Origin: Voacanga thouarsii
Lineage: Eukaryota; Streptophyta; Magnoliopsida; Gentianales; Apocynaceae
DNA length: 64,000 bases
Assembly: GCA_026120185.1 (NCBI GenBank)
Contig: JANUWF010002207.1
Span: forward strand, 2,516,894-2,580,893
Direction of reading: 5' to 3'
Positions 9,842-21,246 of the stretch are shown piece by piece (the stretch's first letter is position 1; each line of letters opens with the position of its first letter). The notes beneath the pieces were generated by a model. The model searched no databases and was not told where the DNA came from. It worked only from the letters and a program-made list of their open reading frames with translations. Both the position numbers and the translations under genes were made by a program.

Positions 9842-12456
9842 TCAAGGACATTCCGCTAATGTTTTGATTGATCCTGGCTCTACTCATTCCTATATAAACA
9901 AGTTGTGTGCATATCATTTGGGTGGGGATGGAGTAGAGTTACCTTTCACTTTAGAAGTAAGCACGCCTTTTGGGAAAATGGTGCAAGCGGATCAGTTTGT
10001 GAGGCATTGTAAGATTAAGGTGGGGAGATAAAATCTGGAGGGAGATTTGATTGTGATAAACATTAAGGATTATGACTTGATTTTGGGGATGGACTAGTTA
10101 GCCAAGCATGGGGCTAGAGTAGACTGTAAAAATAAGTCAGTTCAGTTTGTTAGGCCGGGTTATGATGTGTTAGAATTTAATGGCAAGAGAGTGAAAGAGC
10201 TGAAGTACTTGATTGCGGGGGCTAAGGCCCGGAAATTGTTAAGGCAAGGATGTCAGTGTTATCTGGCTTACATGATGAACAAGCCTAAGGACCAGTGTAC
10301 TCTGGAGGACCGGGAGTGGTGAAGGATTTCCCCGATGTATTCCCAGCGGAGCTTGATTCTCTACCTCCTAGCTGAGAAGTGGAATTCACGATAGACATAG
10401 TTCCCGGAGCGGATCCAGTATCGCGGACTCCATACCGGATGGCACCGGTAGAGTTGAAAGAGCAGTTGGAGGAGTTAGTAGGACAAGGCTATATCAGACC
10501 GAGCACGTCGCCCTGGGGAGCGCCTGTACTATTTGTAAAGAAGAAGGACAGAACCTTGAGGCTATGCATCGACTACCGAGGGCTGAACAATTTGACGATT
10601 AAGTACAAGTACCCCCTCCTGCTGATTGACGAGCGGTTTGATCAGCTGCAAGGATCCAGTTGCTATTCCAAGTTGGATATGAGGCAAGGTTACTACCAGG
10701 TGTGGATAAAAGAAGACGATATTCCTAAGACAGTCTTTAACACCCGCTATGGACATTACGAGTTCGTGGTGATGCCGTTTGGGGTAACTAATGCTCCAGT
10801 AGTGTTCATGGACCTAATGCACCCAGTATTCCAACCCTATCTGGATAAGTTTGTGGTGGTCTTCATCAACGATATTTTGATCTACTCCAAGAGTCTGGAG
10901 GAGCATGCGGGGCATCTGAGGCTCGTGTTGGAGAAATTGCGAGAGCACAAGCTGTATGCCAAATTCAGCAATTACGAATTCTGGCTAGACAGTATGGCAT
11001 TCCTTGGCCATGTGGTGACCACGGAAGGAATTAAGATAGATCCGGCAAAGGTCGAGGCGGTATCAGACTGGAAGCAACCGGAGAATATTACTGACATCCG
11101 GAGTTTCTTGGGATTTGCCAGATACTACCGATGATTTATCAAGGGATTCTCGACGCTCGCATCGCCAATGACCCGTTTGTTAAGGAAGGATGTTCCGTTT
11201 GTGTGGAACGAAAAAAGCGAGAAAAGTTTCCATGAATTAAAGAAGAGACTGATGACAGCACCGGTATTAAGTCTACCAGTGGAAGGCAAACCTTAGGCGC
11301 TATACACCGATGCTTCGAAAGAAGGACTGGGAGCGGTGTTGATGCAAGAGAGGAAAGTAATTACTTATGCTTCTCGGAAGCTAAGACCCCATGAAGTGAA
11401 CTACCCCACTCACGATTTGGTGTTGGCAGCTATAGTGTTCGCCTTAAAGAAATGGCAACACTACTTGTATGGAGTCGAGTACGAGGTGTTCACCGACCAT
11501 AAGAGTCTAAAGTATATCTTCACTCAGATGGATTTGAACTTGAGGCAACGAAGGTGGATGGAATTCTTGGAGGAATACTGTTGCCCGATCAACTACCATC
11601 CCGGGAAGGCCAGCGTTGTGGCAGACGCCCTAAGCAGAAAAGTTGGAAAGGCTAGACTGAAGGTGCAAGAGATGCAAGTAGTTCAGGATGTATTGGACAG
11701 AAGGGCGGAGGTACAGGACAAAAGAATCGTCATCAGCAATTTGAAGTTGGTGCCGGATTTGAAGCAAGAAATAGTGGAAAGCTCGGCGAAGCAGCACCGA
11801 GATTCAAAATTTGAAGGATAAGGAACTTAAGCGACCGGATAGCGAATTTCATCATGATGAGGCGGGAACTCTTTATTTCAGAGGCCGATTGTGTGTACCC
11901 AGGGAGCAGCAATTAAAGGACCGAATTTTGGAGGTGGCGCACATGAGTAAGTACGCCATTCATTCGGGAGAGGTTAAAGGCTGCTCAGAGCCGGCAGAAG
12001 AGCTATGCGGACAACCGGAGAAGGGAATAGGAATTTTCAGTTGGGGATCGTGTATTTCTGAGGCTAACACCCAATAGGGGGATTTAGAAGCATCGAAAGG
12101 GCAGAAAGTTGAATCCGAGATATTTGGGGCCGTTTTTTATTAAGGAAAGAATCGGACCAGTAGCTTACCGATTAGACCTGCCGAATGGGTTGACGGGTAT
12201 CCACGATATGTTCCATGTGTCGCAGTTGAAGAAGTATAATGCGGATCCCAATCACGTATTAAATGATGAACCATTGGTGTTACAGCCAGATCTGAGCTAC
12301 ATGGAGAAGCCTGTGCGGATATTGGACCACAGTGTCAAGACCCTACGGAATAAGCGGATACCGATGATTAAGATTCAGTGGGAGCACCATGGAACGCAGG
12401 ATGCCACATGGGAATCTGAAGAATGGGTTAAGTAGATGTTTCCCGAGCCGAAATAG
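9842..12456 (+). pseudogene. pol: pol remnant, unit 2: protease, RT, RNase H, deleted integrase, chromodomain
   Basis: Starts inside protease, with the catalytic IDPGSTHS intact, and shares the TAA of unit 1 (10029-10031). Private stops include TGG to TAG (10095-10097) and CGA to TGA (10373-10375). RT is open at 10379-11134, but the catalytic motif reads FIND because GAC became AAC (10868-10870). RNase H follows at about 11140-11640 with [14 protein letters not shown] and VVADALSRK; a stop lies at 11294-11296. After the integrase N-terminus (AHMSKYAIH) about 0.73 kb is lost, including the DDE core, leaving GGAGAGGTTAAAGG at about 11973. The C-terminus at 12109-12435 has the integrase tail (GPFFIKERIGPVAYRL) and a chromodomain (RIPMIKIQWEHH...DATWESEEWVK). 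The ancestral stop is at 12454-12456. Confidence 0.9.
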
Positions 12457-12490
12457 ATGTATGCTTGAATTTTGGGACGAAATTCTTCTA

Positions 12491-12502
12491 AGGAGGGGGG
12501 GA
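12491..12502 (+). other. Polypurine tract of forward Tekay element
   Basis: AGGAGGGGGGGA directly precedes the 3' LTR start TGTGAAAC. This is the usual plus-strand priming site. The minus copy has the matching tract at 43646-43663. Confidence 0.85.
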
Positions 12503-15500
12503 TGTGAAACTCCAGTCAAAGCCAACCTTAGAGTAAGAGGGTTGGGATGCATATCATGCTTTATTTTATGATTAAATACATTTTCATATGATTTTATGTG
12601 CTTGGAATTTGAGTTTTATTATTTTGAAGTCTTGTTGGTGAGTATTGTGTGAGAGGGGCAAAATGGTAATTTTTGCCCGAGGGGAAAATTGGGAAATAGC
12701 TTGTCGAAGGAATAGGAATTAATTTTCTAGTAAAAATAGCAACAAGAGTTGCTGTGGTTTAGTGGTTAGAGCCTTAGAATTAATTCTTGAGGTCTTGGGT
12801 TCGAATTCCATCATAGAAGCTTTAGTTTGATTAAAATTTTATTTTTGCTTAGGGATGATTAGTTTCGGCCTTAAGGGACTAGAGCAAGGTGGTGATAATG
12901 ACCTAGGAGAGACATGTTATGAGAATTCTCATTTCACTCCTTTGCTCAACTCGAAATTCTTAAAGGGAATTTATTCTCCCTTGACCTTTAGTTCTTCTTA
13001 ATTTTCAACTCCTTAGTTGATCAAGGTGTTTTATCCTTTTTCTTTCCAGAAAAATTCAGTAAAGTGCTGAGGTCTTATAGGATCAAAAAGTCCTAATAAA
13101 AGGCTTCTCATGGTCTGGAAAATGTGGATGAATTGTGGGAAATTCCAAGAGGAAAATCCCTCTAGTAAGCTTGATGAAATTTCACTCTATAGCTAGTTCA
13201 CCTTTCTTCTTTGAATGAGCTGAAATTTTCCAGCTTGTGTACCTTCAAAATGTCGAACTTCATAGATATCATTTCCTTCCAAATGCTGCCAGAAAAATAG
13301 CCTTAAGATCAGCTTGAAACATGAATTATTTCTGCCATTTTCGGACTGCTCAAGAGCTGTACAAACCAGTGAAAAATTCTGGGCAAATCGCTACCTTGGA
13401 GGCTCAAAACCAAGCTGTTTTCTTCCAGATTTTGTGCAGCACCTTAGCCATGTTTTTCCTGCACTAAGAAGGATGGAAACCAGCCTTGAATACCCCTGAA
13501 ACCCCCCTTGAAACTCACTGCAAGCTGGAAGTGGCGGACGAAATTCTGCCAGAAAATTCCTGTGCAGCGAAATTGTTGTGCAGGAAACTTTCCAGCTTGT
13601 TTACTATTTCTCCTCCAGCTGAAAATGCCAACCTACTTCTGTTAAAACCTCCCTTAAACCACCATTAATAGAGCTCCAATGTTTCCCCTGAACTTCTGGA
13701 TGAAAGGCAGTAATGGCTGTCCGAAAATCTCTCCAATAAATCCCTGCATTTTAGCTTGATTACTTTCCAAAATTCCAACCATCTTATTTAGCAACCTTCC
13801 ATGATATCTTGCTCAATTGACCAGACTTCTTCTTCATCTTTGTAGCCCTTAGTTTCGGCCATCACAAGCCTTGTATACCCAGCTGTAATTCCTCAGAAAA
13901 GCCACACATTCAGTCAGCCATAGGAGACTTCAAAGCTGTCCAGAAAAATCAAGATATTCCTAGAATATCTAGTTTCCAAATTCTCTTCCTAAAAATATTC
14001 TTCAAGGATTGTAACAACTAACCTTTACTTTCCCTTCCAAATCAGAGAAACCACTCCCTAAACCCTACAGAATTTCGGCAGCTCTAATTCCACAGAAATT
14101 CGGCAGCTCTCCCAACCTTTCTCTCTCGATTTTCTCTAGCCACCAAGAACACACACACACTGCACTAAGAACACCTACTACCTTTTTTCACCTAATACAC
14201 CTTCAAACCACTTCAAACTCTCACGAAAATCTCCAGATTTGATCTACTTTTTTCTGTGAATCCAGCCACAACATTATTAATATCAAACTCCACAAATCAT
14301 CTTACTACTTTGAATCAAAACCAGAAATTTTTGTGAAGGTCAAGAACATCTTCAAGGTAAGCATACTCTATCAACTTCGTCTCCTTCAAACTTGATCTCC
14401 AATGAGAACTTATTTGAATGAACATACTAATGATCTCTTCTCTCTCTCTCTCTCTCTCTCGGCCCTAAATTCCCTCTCTTAGCCGAGTGGTCTCTTTTTC
14501 CATGACTATGCTTTTGCCACCTCTCTTGGACATGATTAGCCATCTAGGAGTTGAGATCTACTCTAAACTCTTTCAAAGCACTCATCAACCAAGTAAGTAC
14601 CTTCAATCCTTCTTCTAAACTCTATAATCTTGTCTCTAGGATGATGTTGTTAAAAGATGAATGGCGATGGGATTGGGTATATGTTGTTGATGATTGAAGC
14701 AATAGTACATGTATGATTGTGAAGGAGATGGGATTTATGCATGGAAGGATTATATTGGTTGATTATATGTTGATTTGAGGTTTGATGCATGTCACAAGTA
14801 GTATGTGTGATGAAGTATGCTAGAGATTGTGTCACCTTTGGTGAATAGGAGTTATATGCATGACTAGAATATTGAAGCCATGATCATGTTTTTGCTAGTA
14901 AAGGTTAAATCATGTCTTAATAAATTTAGATCTATGCCTATATGCAAGAGTTGGATGATTTATTGAATTGAAGGATTGTGTGTGTTCTTGATTGAAAATG
15001 GCCATATAAATTTGGTCATGATCTAGTTGTCCCTAAAACTAATTTTCACTTTATGCATAAAATACTCAATAGAATAATATTACTAGTATTTTCGAAAAAC
15101 CCTAGGAAGGGTAGATTTGGAATTATATATATGTAGACGATATTTTAGTCAAAGAAATAATATTTTTGCTAGAAAATAAAATAAATAAATATTATTTAAA
15201 ATAAAGAGATCAATTAAAGCTTTATGGGAATGATTCATAATTAGTAAAACATTTACTAAATCAAAACCCTTAAGGATTTACTTATTATTTTCCAAGAAAG
15301 GCTTATTAAATTTAATCTCAACTAGTTTTAGCTATCAATTATTTTCTAGCAACTAAACTATCATTAAATCACTATTTTACCTAGTATCATCTACGACTCT
15401 TGATCAAATAAAATCTAAATATTTCCTGACAAGGTTAAAACTTTCAACCTATTAGAATTTATTTCCCAAACCATTAATTATTTTAAATAACAAATTAAAC

Positions 15501-16770
15501 TTAGCTTATAAATCTATTTAGTTATTCTTTTAGCTTAAAGCTTGGGACACTAGGATCATGGTAGTAGTGAATTGAAATGATTTAAAGTTGAGGAAGTGGT
15601 TTGTGACTTGAAATTGATTAAGATTTGTATTTACCCATGTGGGGTTAGGTCAGCTGTTCGAGACCTTGTTGTTGTGAGCAAGAATCAGGTAAGCTCCTGC
15701 ATAAAACCTATCGATGTGAAAATATTTTCCTTATGGCAAGCTAAATGTGGAGTGTATGGATACTCGTTTATCTGAAGGCAATTGAGGGTTGAATTGGTTC
15801 TTATTCACAACACTTAAATTATTTAAAAGTTACTGAGCAGATTTCCCGAACATAAAACTCTTTCTAAAGCCGATTGTCCCAAAACTTTGGAAACCCTCAA
15901 ATTACTATTTTCGTGAAGAGCAACGCTTTGTTCATTTTATCCCAAGTGGGAAACGTCATTGAGTACTCAATAAGGGTGGACTACTAGGACTAGTCGTTGA
16001 AGGGTTAGGGTAAGTCTCTCAGCAGGTGGCCACCTCTGAGGGGTGAGTCATTCCTAGATAGGATGTCAGTCTAGGGAGTCGTGCCGGTCCGAGCTAGCAG
16101 TTTTTTTTCAGTCGAGTGACTGTATTTTTTCGGAATGAACACCCGGTTGTTGTTTGGGTATAAAGAAGGAGGAGTATCTTGCCCAGTAGGCCGATCACCT
16201 AATTTTGTCAGTCTGCACAAAGTGTCGGCATTCTGACATGTTATGGGGCCTAACGTGTGGTAACCCATATCCCTTTCTTTCGGGTGGTTGATTTCATTAC
16301 TTGTGTATGGCTAGATAAGCCAAAACACCACTCTTGCTTTTGACTAATGCTTGATGCTTGCCAATGTTTCTCTTATAAAAGTTTCACACTTTGCATCCAC
16401 GAACTGTTTTCACTAAACACCCAAAGCACACACGGACTTACTGAGATTTCTATCTCATCACATTTTTATCATGATTTCAGGATGATCCTGTTGTGGAGTT
16501 GAGTGGCTAGTAATATCTGCTTTGGAAGAGAATATGTCTTTTGATTTTATGTATTGCTTTGGGGAGGCGAGAGTGGATAATTTTATTTATGGTTCTGTTT
16601 TGGAATTCATGGATTTATTCTTAATGTTTTCTTTGGGTTGTAATAACTTTTTAAGTTAAATATTATTTTTATTCCACAATTTGTTTCTGTGACCCAGTTA
16701 TAAAGACCCCTTGTCCTTTGGACGGGGTGACATCCCCGGTCCTGGCGGGCCTAGGCTTCGGGGTGTTACA
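12503..16770 (+). repeat. 3' LTR of forward Tekay-like element, complete (4268 bp)
   Basis: Begins TGTGAAAC after the PPT and ends GTGTTACA, giving TG...CA termini with a short inverted repeat. It is collinear with the 5' LTR from about 12770. It contains a tRNA-like module (about 12750-12820), a (CT)n run at about 14436-14460 and a TATA box at 16373-16380. The last 60 bp hold a GC-rich stretch with an inverted repeat. Its length is at the upper end for plant LTRs. Confidence 0.93.
12750..12820 (+). repeat. tRNA/SINE-like module inside the LTR
   Basis: The stretch reads like a degenerate tRNA. An A-box-like TGGTTTAGTGG is at 12755-12765, followed by TTAGAGC. A B-box-like GGTTCGAATTCC lies at 12799-12810 with one base too many against GGTTCGANTCC. 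The T arm can form TTGGG/TCCAT around TTCGAAT. The same module occurs in every Tekay LTR in the window: partly at 1-50, and in reverse complement at about 26571-26646, 43323-43400 and 53131-53205. It is not a working tRNA gene; a tRNA-derived origin is inference. Confidence 0.5.
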
Positions 16771-18290
16771 AGCACGTGTTATACTTCTTAATTTGATCAA
16801 GTGGTGGTTTTCACACCCGTAAGTATTTTGATACTCCAAGTTAATATGTGGATGCTTGTTATTTGAACAGTACATTGGATAACCTAATTATGAGATAATC
16901 ACAAAGATAACTATTCATTACTAGTGATAGAATCTTATTGTTGCAAATATGCAAGTATCCTTAGACTTGAGAACTCTAATGTACTTTGTTTGTTAAGTGT
17001 TGTACTTTGATTCCAATCTCTAGAGTACCTATAAGATCACCTACGGGATGGACATTAGGTATGGTGTGAAGTAAACGAAAGTAATTGAAAGGGTCAATAA
17101 AGGATTCACCACTTCTAATAGTAGGAGAGAATATCTCAAGGTCACTTGTAGGAATCATTATTCAAGAAGTCTTTGGCTAAGGCAATTATGTGTTGAAAAT
17201 AGCTCCAATTAATACACATGTTGTGCAATGGATTATGTGAACAAGTACAAAAATATTCGGGCCAGAATTAATTAATATTCTGGAGGGAGTTGGCACTATT
17301 TCCATACACTAAGATTGATTGAGAAAATGTACGGTGAAAGGAGTTTATTGCTCCGACATTTTGCTATTAAAAGGTTCATGTCAAGCTACTAGACTTTTTA
17401 GACTTTTGGATGGTCATGATGTATTGCGAAATACCATTCATTATCCAATAAATGTGGATTTATTAATTAGAGAATTAAAGAATTTAATTCTAATTATAAT
17501 TAATAGATTAATTCTAATTATTAAGGATTATTATTCCATAGTGATTAAAATTAATTAATATTGTGTTGTTAATAGAGTAAAAAACCTAATAGGTCACACA
17601 CAATAGAGGAATTGGTACTCAATATATTATATGATAGTATTATGGGACTAAGTTTTGAGTAGAAATAATAAGTATGGGCTAATTATAAAGTGTTACATTT
17701 AGTTGAGTGAAATTGTAATTGTTTAAAAGCTTTGTGGTTGAATTATAAGCTTGTTATAATTTAATGGCAAAATTAAAGTTTTTTAAATCCAAGAGCCCAT
17801 AATTAGGAAAAGAAATTATTGATTATTTTCCTAAAAGGTTTATAGGTTCTGCACATGAGAAGGTTTGAAGGATTTTTTTTTTTATTTGTTTCCTAAAACT
17901 TTTAGAAACACATGGATTCTCTCTAGCGGTGGATTTTTCTATGAGAAAAAATTTCCAGCTTGGATAATGAAAATAAAAATTCCGTAGCATTCTCTCAAGA
18001 AGAGAACCCAAAAAACCTTTTCCCTTTGTCTCTTCTCTAAAATTAAAATTTTGGTGATTCTTGAAAACATCCTCGTGTGGATCAATATTGGATAAATTCA
18101 TATGCATGGGATTTAGTGGTTCAAGACTTGCACAAATTTTTGGAAGGGGTCCGCATGCAAAGGAAAAATTTTAACTGCTATGTTTCCAAGGTAACTAATT
18201 TTTCCTTCCCTCTTGTTATCCATTTATTTAAATATGAGTAATCCTTTGCGTGGATTTCTAATAAGGCTTAATCATTTATATAATTTCTAC
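16771..18290 (+). repeat. Copia LTR relic, interrupted on the left by the Tekay element
   Basis: Diverged but collinear with the copia LTR at 34774-36178 and 54649-56341. Shared landmarks are the GTGGTT...CCGTAAGTATT block near 16800, the TATTCGGGCCAGAAT block near 17260, and the GGTCACACACAAT block near 17590. It enters at about LTR position 266; the missing left part must lie left of the Tekay element, outside the window. The right end is judged from length and is uncertain (about 18190-18300). The short ORFs here are not credible genes. Confidence 0.7.
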
Positions 18291-18476
18291 TATTTTTGTG
18301 CTTTCATGGACATAATGTTTTGTTCAAATCACCACTCACCACTCCATTCTCACCGTGTTTTCTAGAAAGTATAAAAGATCAAGTGGAGGTGAAAGAAAAA
18401 GGAATAAATTGAGGAAAATGGAAGAAAAGAAGAACATGCATAGTTTTGTCCAAGAAGAAGGTAGCTAAGGCAACAA

Positions 18477-18706
18477 GTTCCCTAGGCCACCAAGTTTTGT
18501 GGATATATATATTATTTTTCCAAAATTTTGGCAACTCAGGGAACTTTCCTTGGGCTGCTAGGTCTTAGTTGTATATGTATATGTTGAGTTGAATTAGCGG
18601 GCAAAGGAACTTCCTCAGGCTGCCCGGTAGTTTGTTTTTGTATTAAAATTTCAGAAACATCCCAGCCTAGCGAATTTGAACATCCCTAGGCTGTCTGGTT
18701 ATAAGC

Positions 18707-18754
<48 letters not shown>

Positions 18755-18911
18755 ACTTAACATAGCAGCCCGGGAAAGTTGAAGTTTCCTAGGCTGCCCG
18801 TTTTTGTTACTTCTAGCCTAGTTTGTCCAAAAACTCGGTAGGTTAGGGGACTTCACTAGCCTGCCTTGGTTCTCAAAAAACATTGTGGTGTAGGGATGTT
18901 CTGGGCCACCC
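18477..18911 (+). repeat. Cluster of degenerate 19-bp words, consensus GGAACTTCCCTAGGCTGCC
   Basis: Variants occur at about 18477, 18541, 18607, 18678, 18781, 18847 and 18890, roughly every 60-100 bp. Two more lie at 21373-21391 and 21421-21441, beyond the gag fragment. Each is partly palindromic around CCTAGG. They sit upstream of the LTR TATA box. Confidence 0.5.
18710..18752. repeat. (TA)n microsatellite
   Basis: About 21 TA units within the Athila-like LTR. Similar TA runs lie at about 1669-1697, 21211-21243, 28735-28754 and 33330-33367, each inside retroelement DNA. Confidence 0.9.
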
Positions 18912-20025
18912 ACTTCGGGAGAAAGCACACTCTTCAGTGCACTTTGTAGATTTTGCACGACCAATCCTCTATATAAGCCTTATTTACGCCCAAATAAAAG
19001 GTGGAGTGTTTGGAAAAGTCTAGCATTTCTGTCAAGAGCTGTAGATCTTGTAAGTTTTAGTACCAAGAAGAGGGGAGGACCAAGAGATCTAAAGAAGAGG
19101 AAGGGAGTTTACGTGAAGATTTCGAGAGGAAGAGAAAGAAAAGCTTGTCTAGGTGTTTGTCTTTCTAATCCTTTTGTAATGTTTCTTGTATTCTTATGCT
19201 AAGAATGGATTTTTCATTGTAATGAATGGTAGTACCATATTTTTGTGTTTGAGAATGATTTATTTTCCTTAGAGCTATGATTCTTGTTCTTCGGTATTTG
19301 GTTATCTGTTCTTATTTGGCTATCTTGGTTGAATGGGATTTGATTAATGTTTTTCAGTTGATTGTTCTTCGTTAATGATTTCAAGAGATAGGGTTGAGGT
19401 TAGAAAACCTGTTTGACTAGGTTAGCATTTGCCATTTTCAATTAACCGAAGAGGGAGGTTAGAAGTTAGGGCTAATATCCAAAGGGTTTCTGAAATTGCC
19501 TACAGAAAGGGATTTTGTGACCTCTAGATGGTTTGGTATTGTGAATGATGATTATTGCACCTTTAGGCTTGATTGGTTGGGTAGAGATATCTATCAATCA
19601 AATGTAGTAGTAGGATTCTCATAACTGAAGAGAGGGTGAGATTGTCACGTGACTTTCTCCGGTGCCTAGAATTAGGAGTTTTGGGTCTATGGGGTACTCA
19701 TTTCTTAAGTCTTGAGTGGAGGACTTCCTTTTTATTGCATGGGTTTTTCCCTTTCTTTTTCCTTGAGGGTATTGTGACTCTCTCTTGTGTACAAGAACAT
19801 TACATTTACTTTTTGCTAAACAATAAGCAAAGAAGGAAGTAGGAGTGATAATCCCCATTCCCGTAATGTTCTTCGGTACTTGCCACAACACTAGACTACA
19901 CGATAGGTACACTTACCTCTATATGTGTGTTTTGTATGATTCTAATAAGCATTTTAACAATTAAAACATGTGTCTATATGCAGCACAATGATTGAGATTT
20001 TTCACACATACAAATTGCGCATCTA

Positions 20026-20046
20026 GTTTTTGGTGCCTGACTTTGG
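20026..20046 (+). other. Degenerate Athila-type primer-binding site
   Basis: GTTTTTGGTGCCTGACTTTGG aligns with the tRNA-Asp type PBS seen at 28640 and 58289. The match fades after the first ten bases. The following leader (TTGTTGATTTAG near 20071) is shared with the other two elements, which supports the placement. Confidence 0.5.
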
Positions 20047-20539
20047 TTATGTTCTTAAAACTTTAATTCTTGTTGATTTAGCTTTGTACTTGTACATGCA
20101 CTTTCACATATCACTAACTTGTTTGTGAATAGTTATTGTACGTGTGTTGTGATTGTATTTCATTTTTGCCTACAATTATGTTTGAGAATTCTTTGATTGA
20201 CGTTTTATTGTTGTGGCACAATCTATTCATTTGGAAACTTAGATATTTTCAATTTCATTTACTGGTTTATTTATAAATCTTTGATTGGTTGGAGAAAGAC
20301 TGATTTTTGGAGGAATTTGTTGGATTTGGAGATTTGTGATGTATAGTTCATGGTATTAGATTCTTTAGTTTGAAATTTGCAAATTGGTTAGTATGATGGA
20401 GATTATCCTCCTTTTTGTCTGAAATTGAGATTTTGGTGGTGAAGAGAGGAACATGATATAGGGTTTATGCTTTGGGTATTTGAATTTGTTTTGTGGAATT
20501 TCTTTTAGTTTTATGCTCAATCTTTGTTCATTTTTTGTG

Positions 20540-20890
20540 CTCAACCTACAGCCCCGAATGGAGGAACCACGCAAATTTTGCATGGGGCAATGAAAATGAA
20601 GTTAGTCCTCCTCCTTCTCCTCAAGGCTTCCCTATGGCACGACTACAAGCTTCCCTTTTACGTGCTCCTCCTCATTCTCATCCTTCAAAGCTGTCTCTTA
20701 AAAACCTGGTTGCTAAGTTGGTCTCCTCCACAAATATGAGTTCCAAAGAGTGGAAGCTTCCCTAAGAAATCAAGAGGCTTCAATACACAATTTAAATAAC
20801 CAAATTGGTTACATTTCTAAATTCATTTTTGAACGACAAAACGAGTCACTTCCGGGGAACACCGAGAACAATCCTTGCATTGAGCGGGGA
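20540..20890 (+). pseudogene. gag: Athila-like gag C-terminal fragment
   Basis: Translation gives PEWRNHANFAWGNENE followed by a proline-rich stretch and KLSLKNLVAKLV. After a frame change near 20755 comes NNQIGYISKFIFERQNESLPGNTENNP. This order (PxWRNHxNFxW, proline-rich, coiled LxxQIGxI, LPGNTExNP) is the usual end of Athila-type Gag. The N-terminal two thirds of Gag are missing: the leader from 20046 runs straight into this fragment. No pol follows. Confidence 0.7.
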
Positions 20891-21199
20891 AATTAGTGAT
20901 TTGTCATTTTAGGGCTTTCAAATGTGGACAATTGTTAAATTCTACTTTGTTGAACTTTATTTTTATTTCCTGCTAATTTTTGAATATTTTGAGTAGATTT
21001 TAATTATACTCAATTCCTGCTTTATTGAAGCATTTTAAGATAAAATGCTTGAACCGTATTAATTCACTACTAGGATATCTTTATATTTTGTGTATTATGG
21101 CCATTTTCCTTAATTCCAAATTATGTTTTAATTCTTGCTATTTTTCTTGTGTATATGAGGATACTAACTTTGGTTTCAATTCCTGCAATTTTTCTCCTA

Positions 21200-21246
<47 letters not shown>

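Larger units (their letters stand above)
1..16770 (+). mobile_element. Tekay/Del-like Ty3/gypsy chromovirus with internal tandem duplication
   Basis: The order is 5' LTR (cut by the window edge), PBS, accessory ORF, gag, PR, RT, RNase H, integrase remnant, chromodomain, PPT and 3' LTR, which is the gypsy order. RT before integrase and the C-terminal chromodomain place it in the chromoviruses. The roughly 4.3-kb LTRs and the Met-type PBS fit the Tekay/Del clade; that clade name is inferred from general knowledge. The element carries a tandem duplication (unit 1 about 6079-9824, unit 2 9842-17162), so PR-RT-RH and the LTR end occur twice. It cannot be autonomous: every gene except the 176-codon ORF is broken. 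Its 3' flank is a copia LTR relic, so it inserted into that LTR. The 5' flank and the TSD partner lie outside the window. Confidence 0.9.
18400..20024 (+). repeat. Athila-like LTR, degenerate (left end unresolved)
   Basis: It ends GCGCATCT directly before a PBS-like stretch, just as the better copies end GCATCA (28633, 58283). A TATATAAG at 18969-18976 lies about 1050 bp before the end; in the two better LTRs the TATA box is 1000-1075 bp before the end. By that spacing the start should fall near 18300-18470, but no clear TG start is visible. The U3 part holds repeated GC-rich words (18477-18911) and a (TA)n run (about 18710-18752). Confidence 0.55.

Noticed and set aside
8230..12456. A separate second Tekay insertion beside the first
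   Set aside because: The shared stop, shared integrase deletion and identical 3' flank show a tandem duplication within one element.
12750..12820. A functional tRNA gene
   Set aside because: No full cloverleaf, the anticodon arm is not regular, the B-box has an extra base, and it lies in every LTR copy. Kept only as a tRNA-like module.
18710..18752. Possible CRISPR-like or structured repeat
   Set aside because: A plain TA microsatellite in plant retroelement DNA; no spacer structure anywhere in the window.
20493..20765. Secreted protein with signal peptide (hydrophobic N-terminus)
   Set aside because: The hydrophobic start is leader DNA read by chance; the rest is the C-terminal end of an Athila-like Gag.
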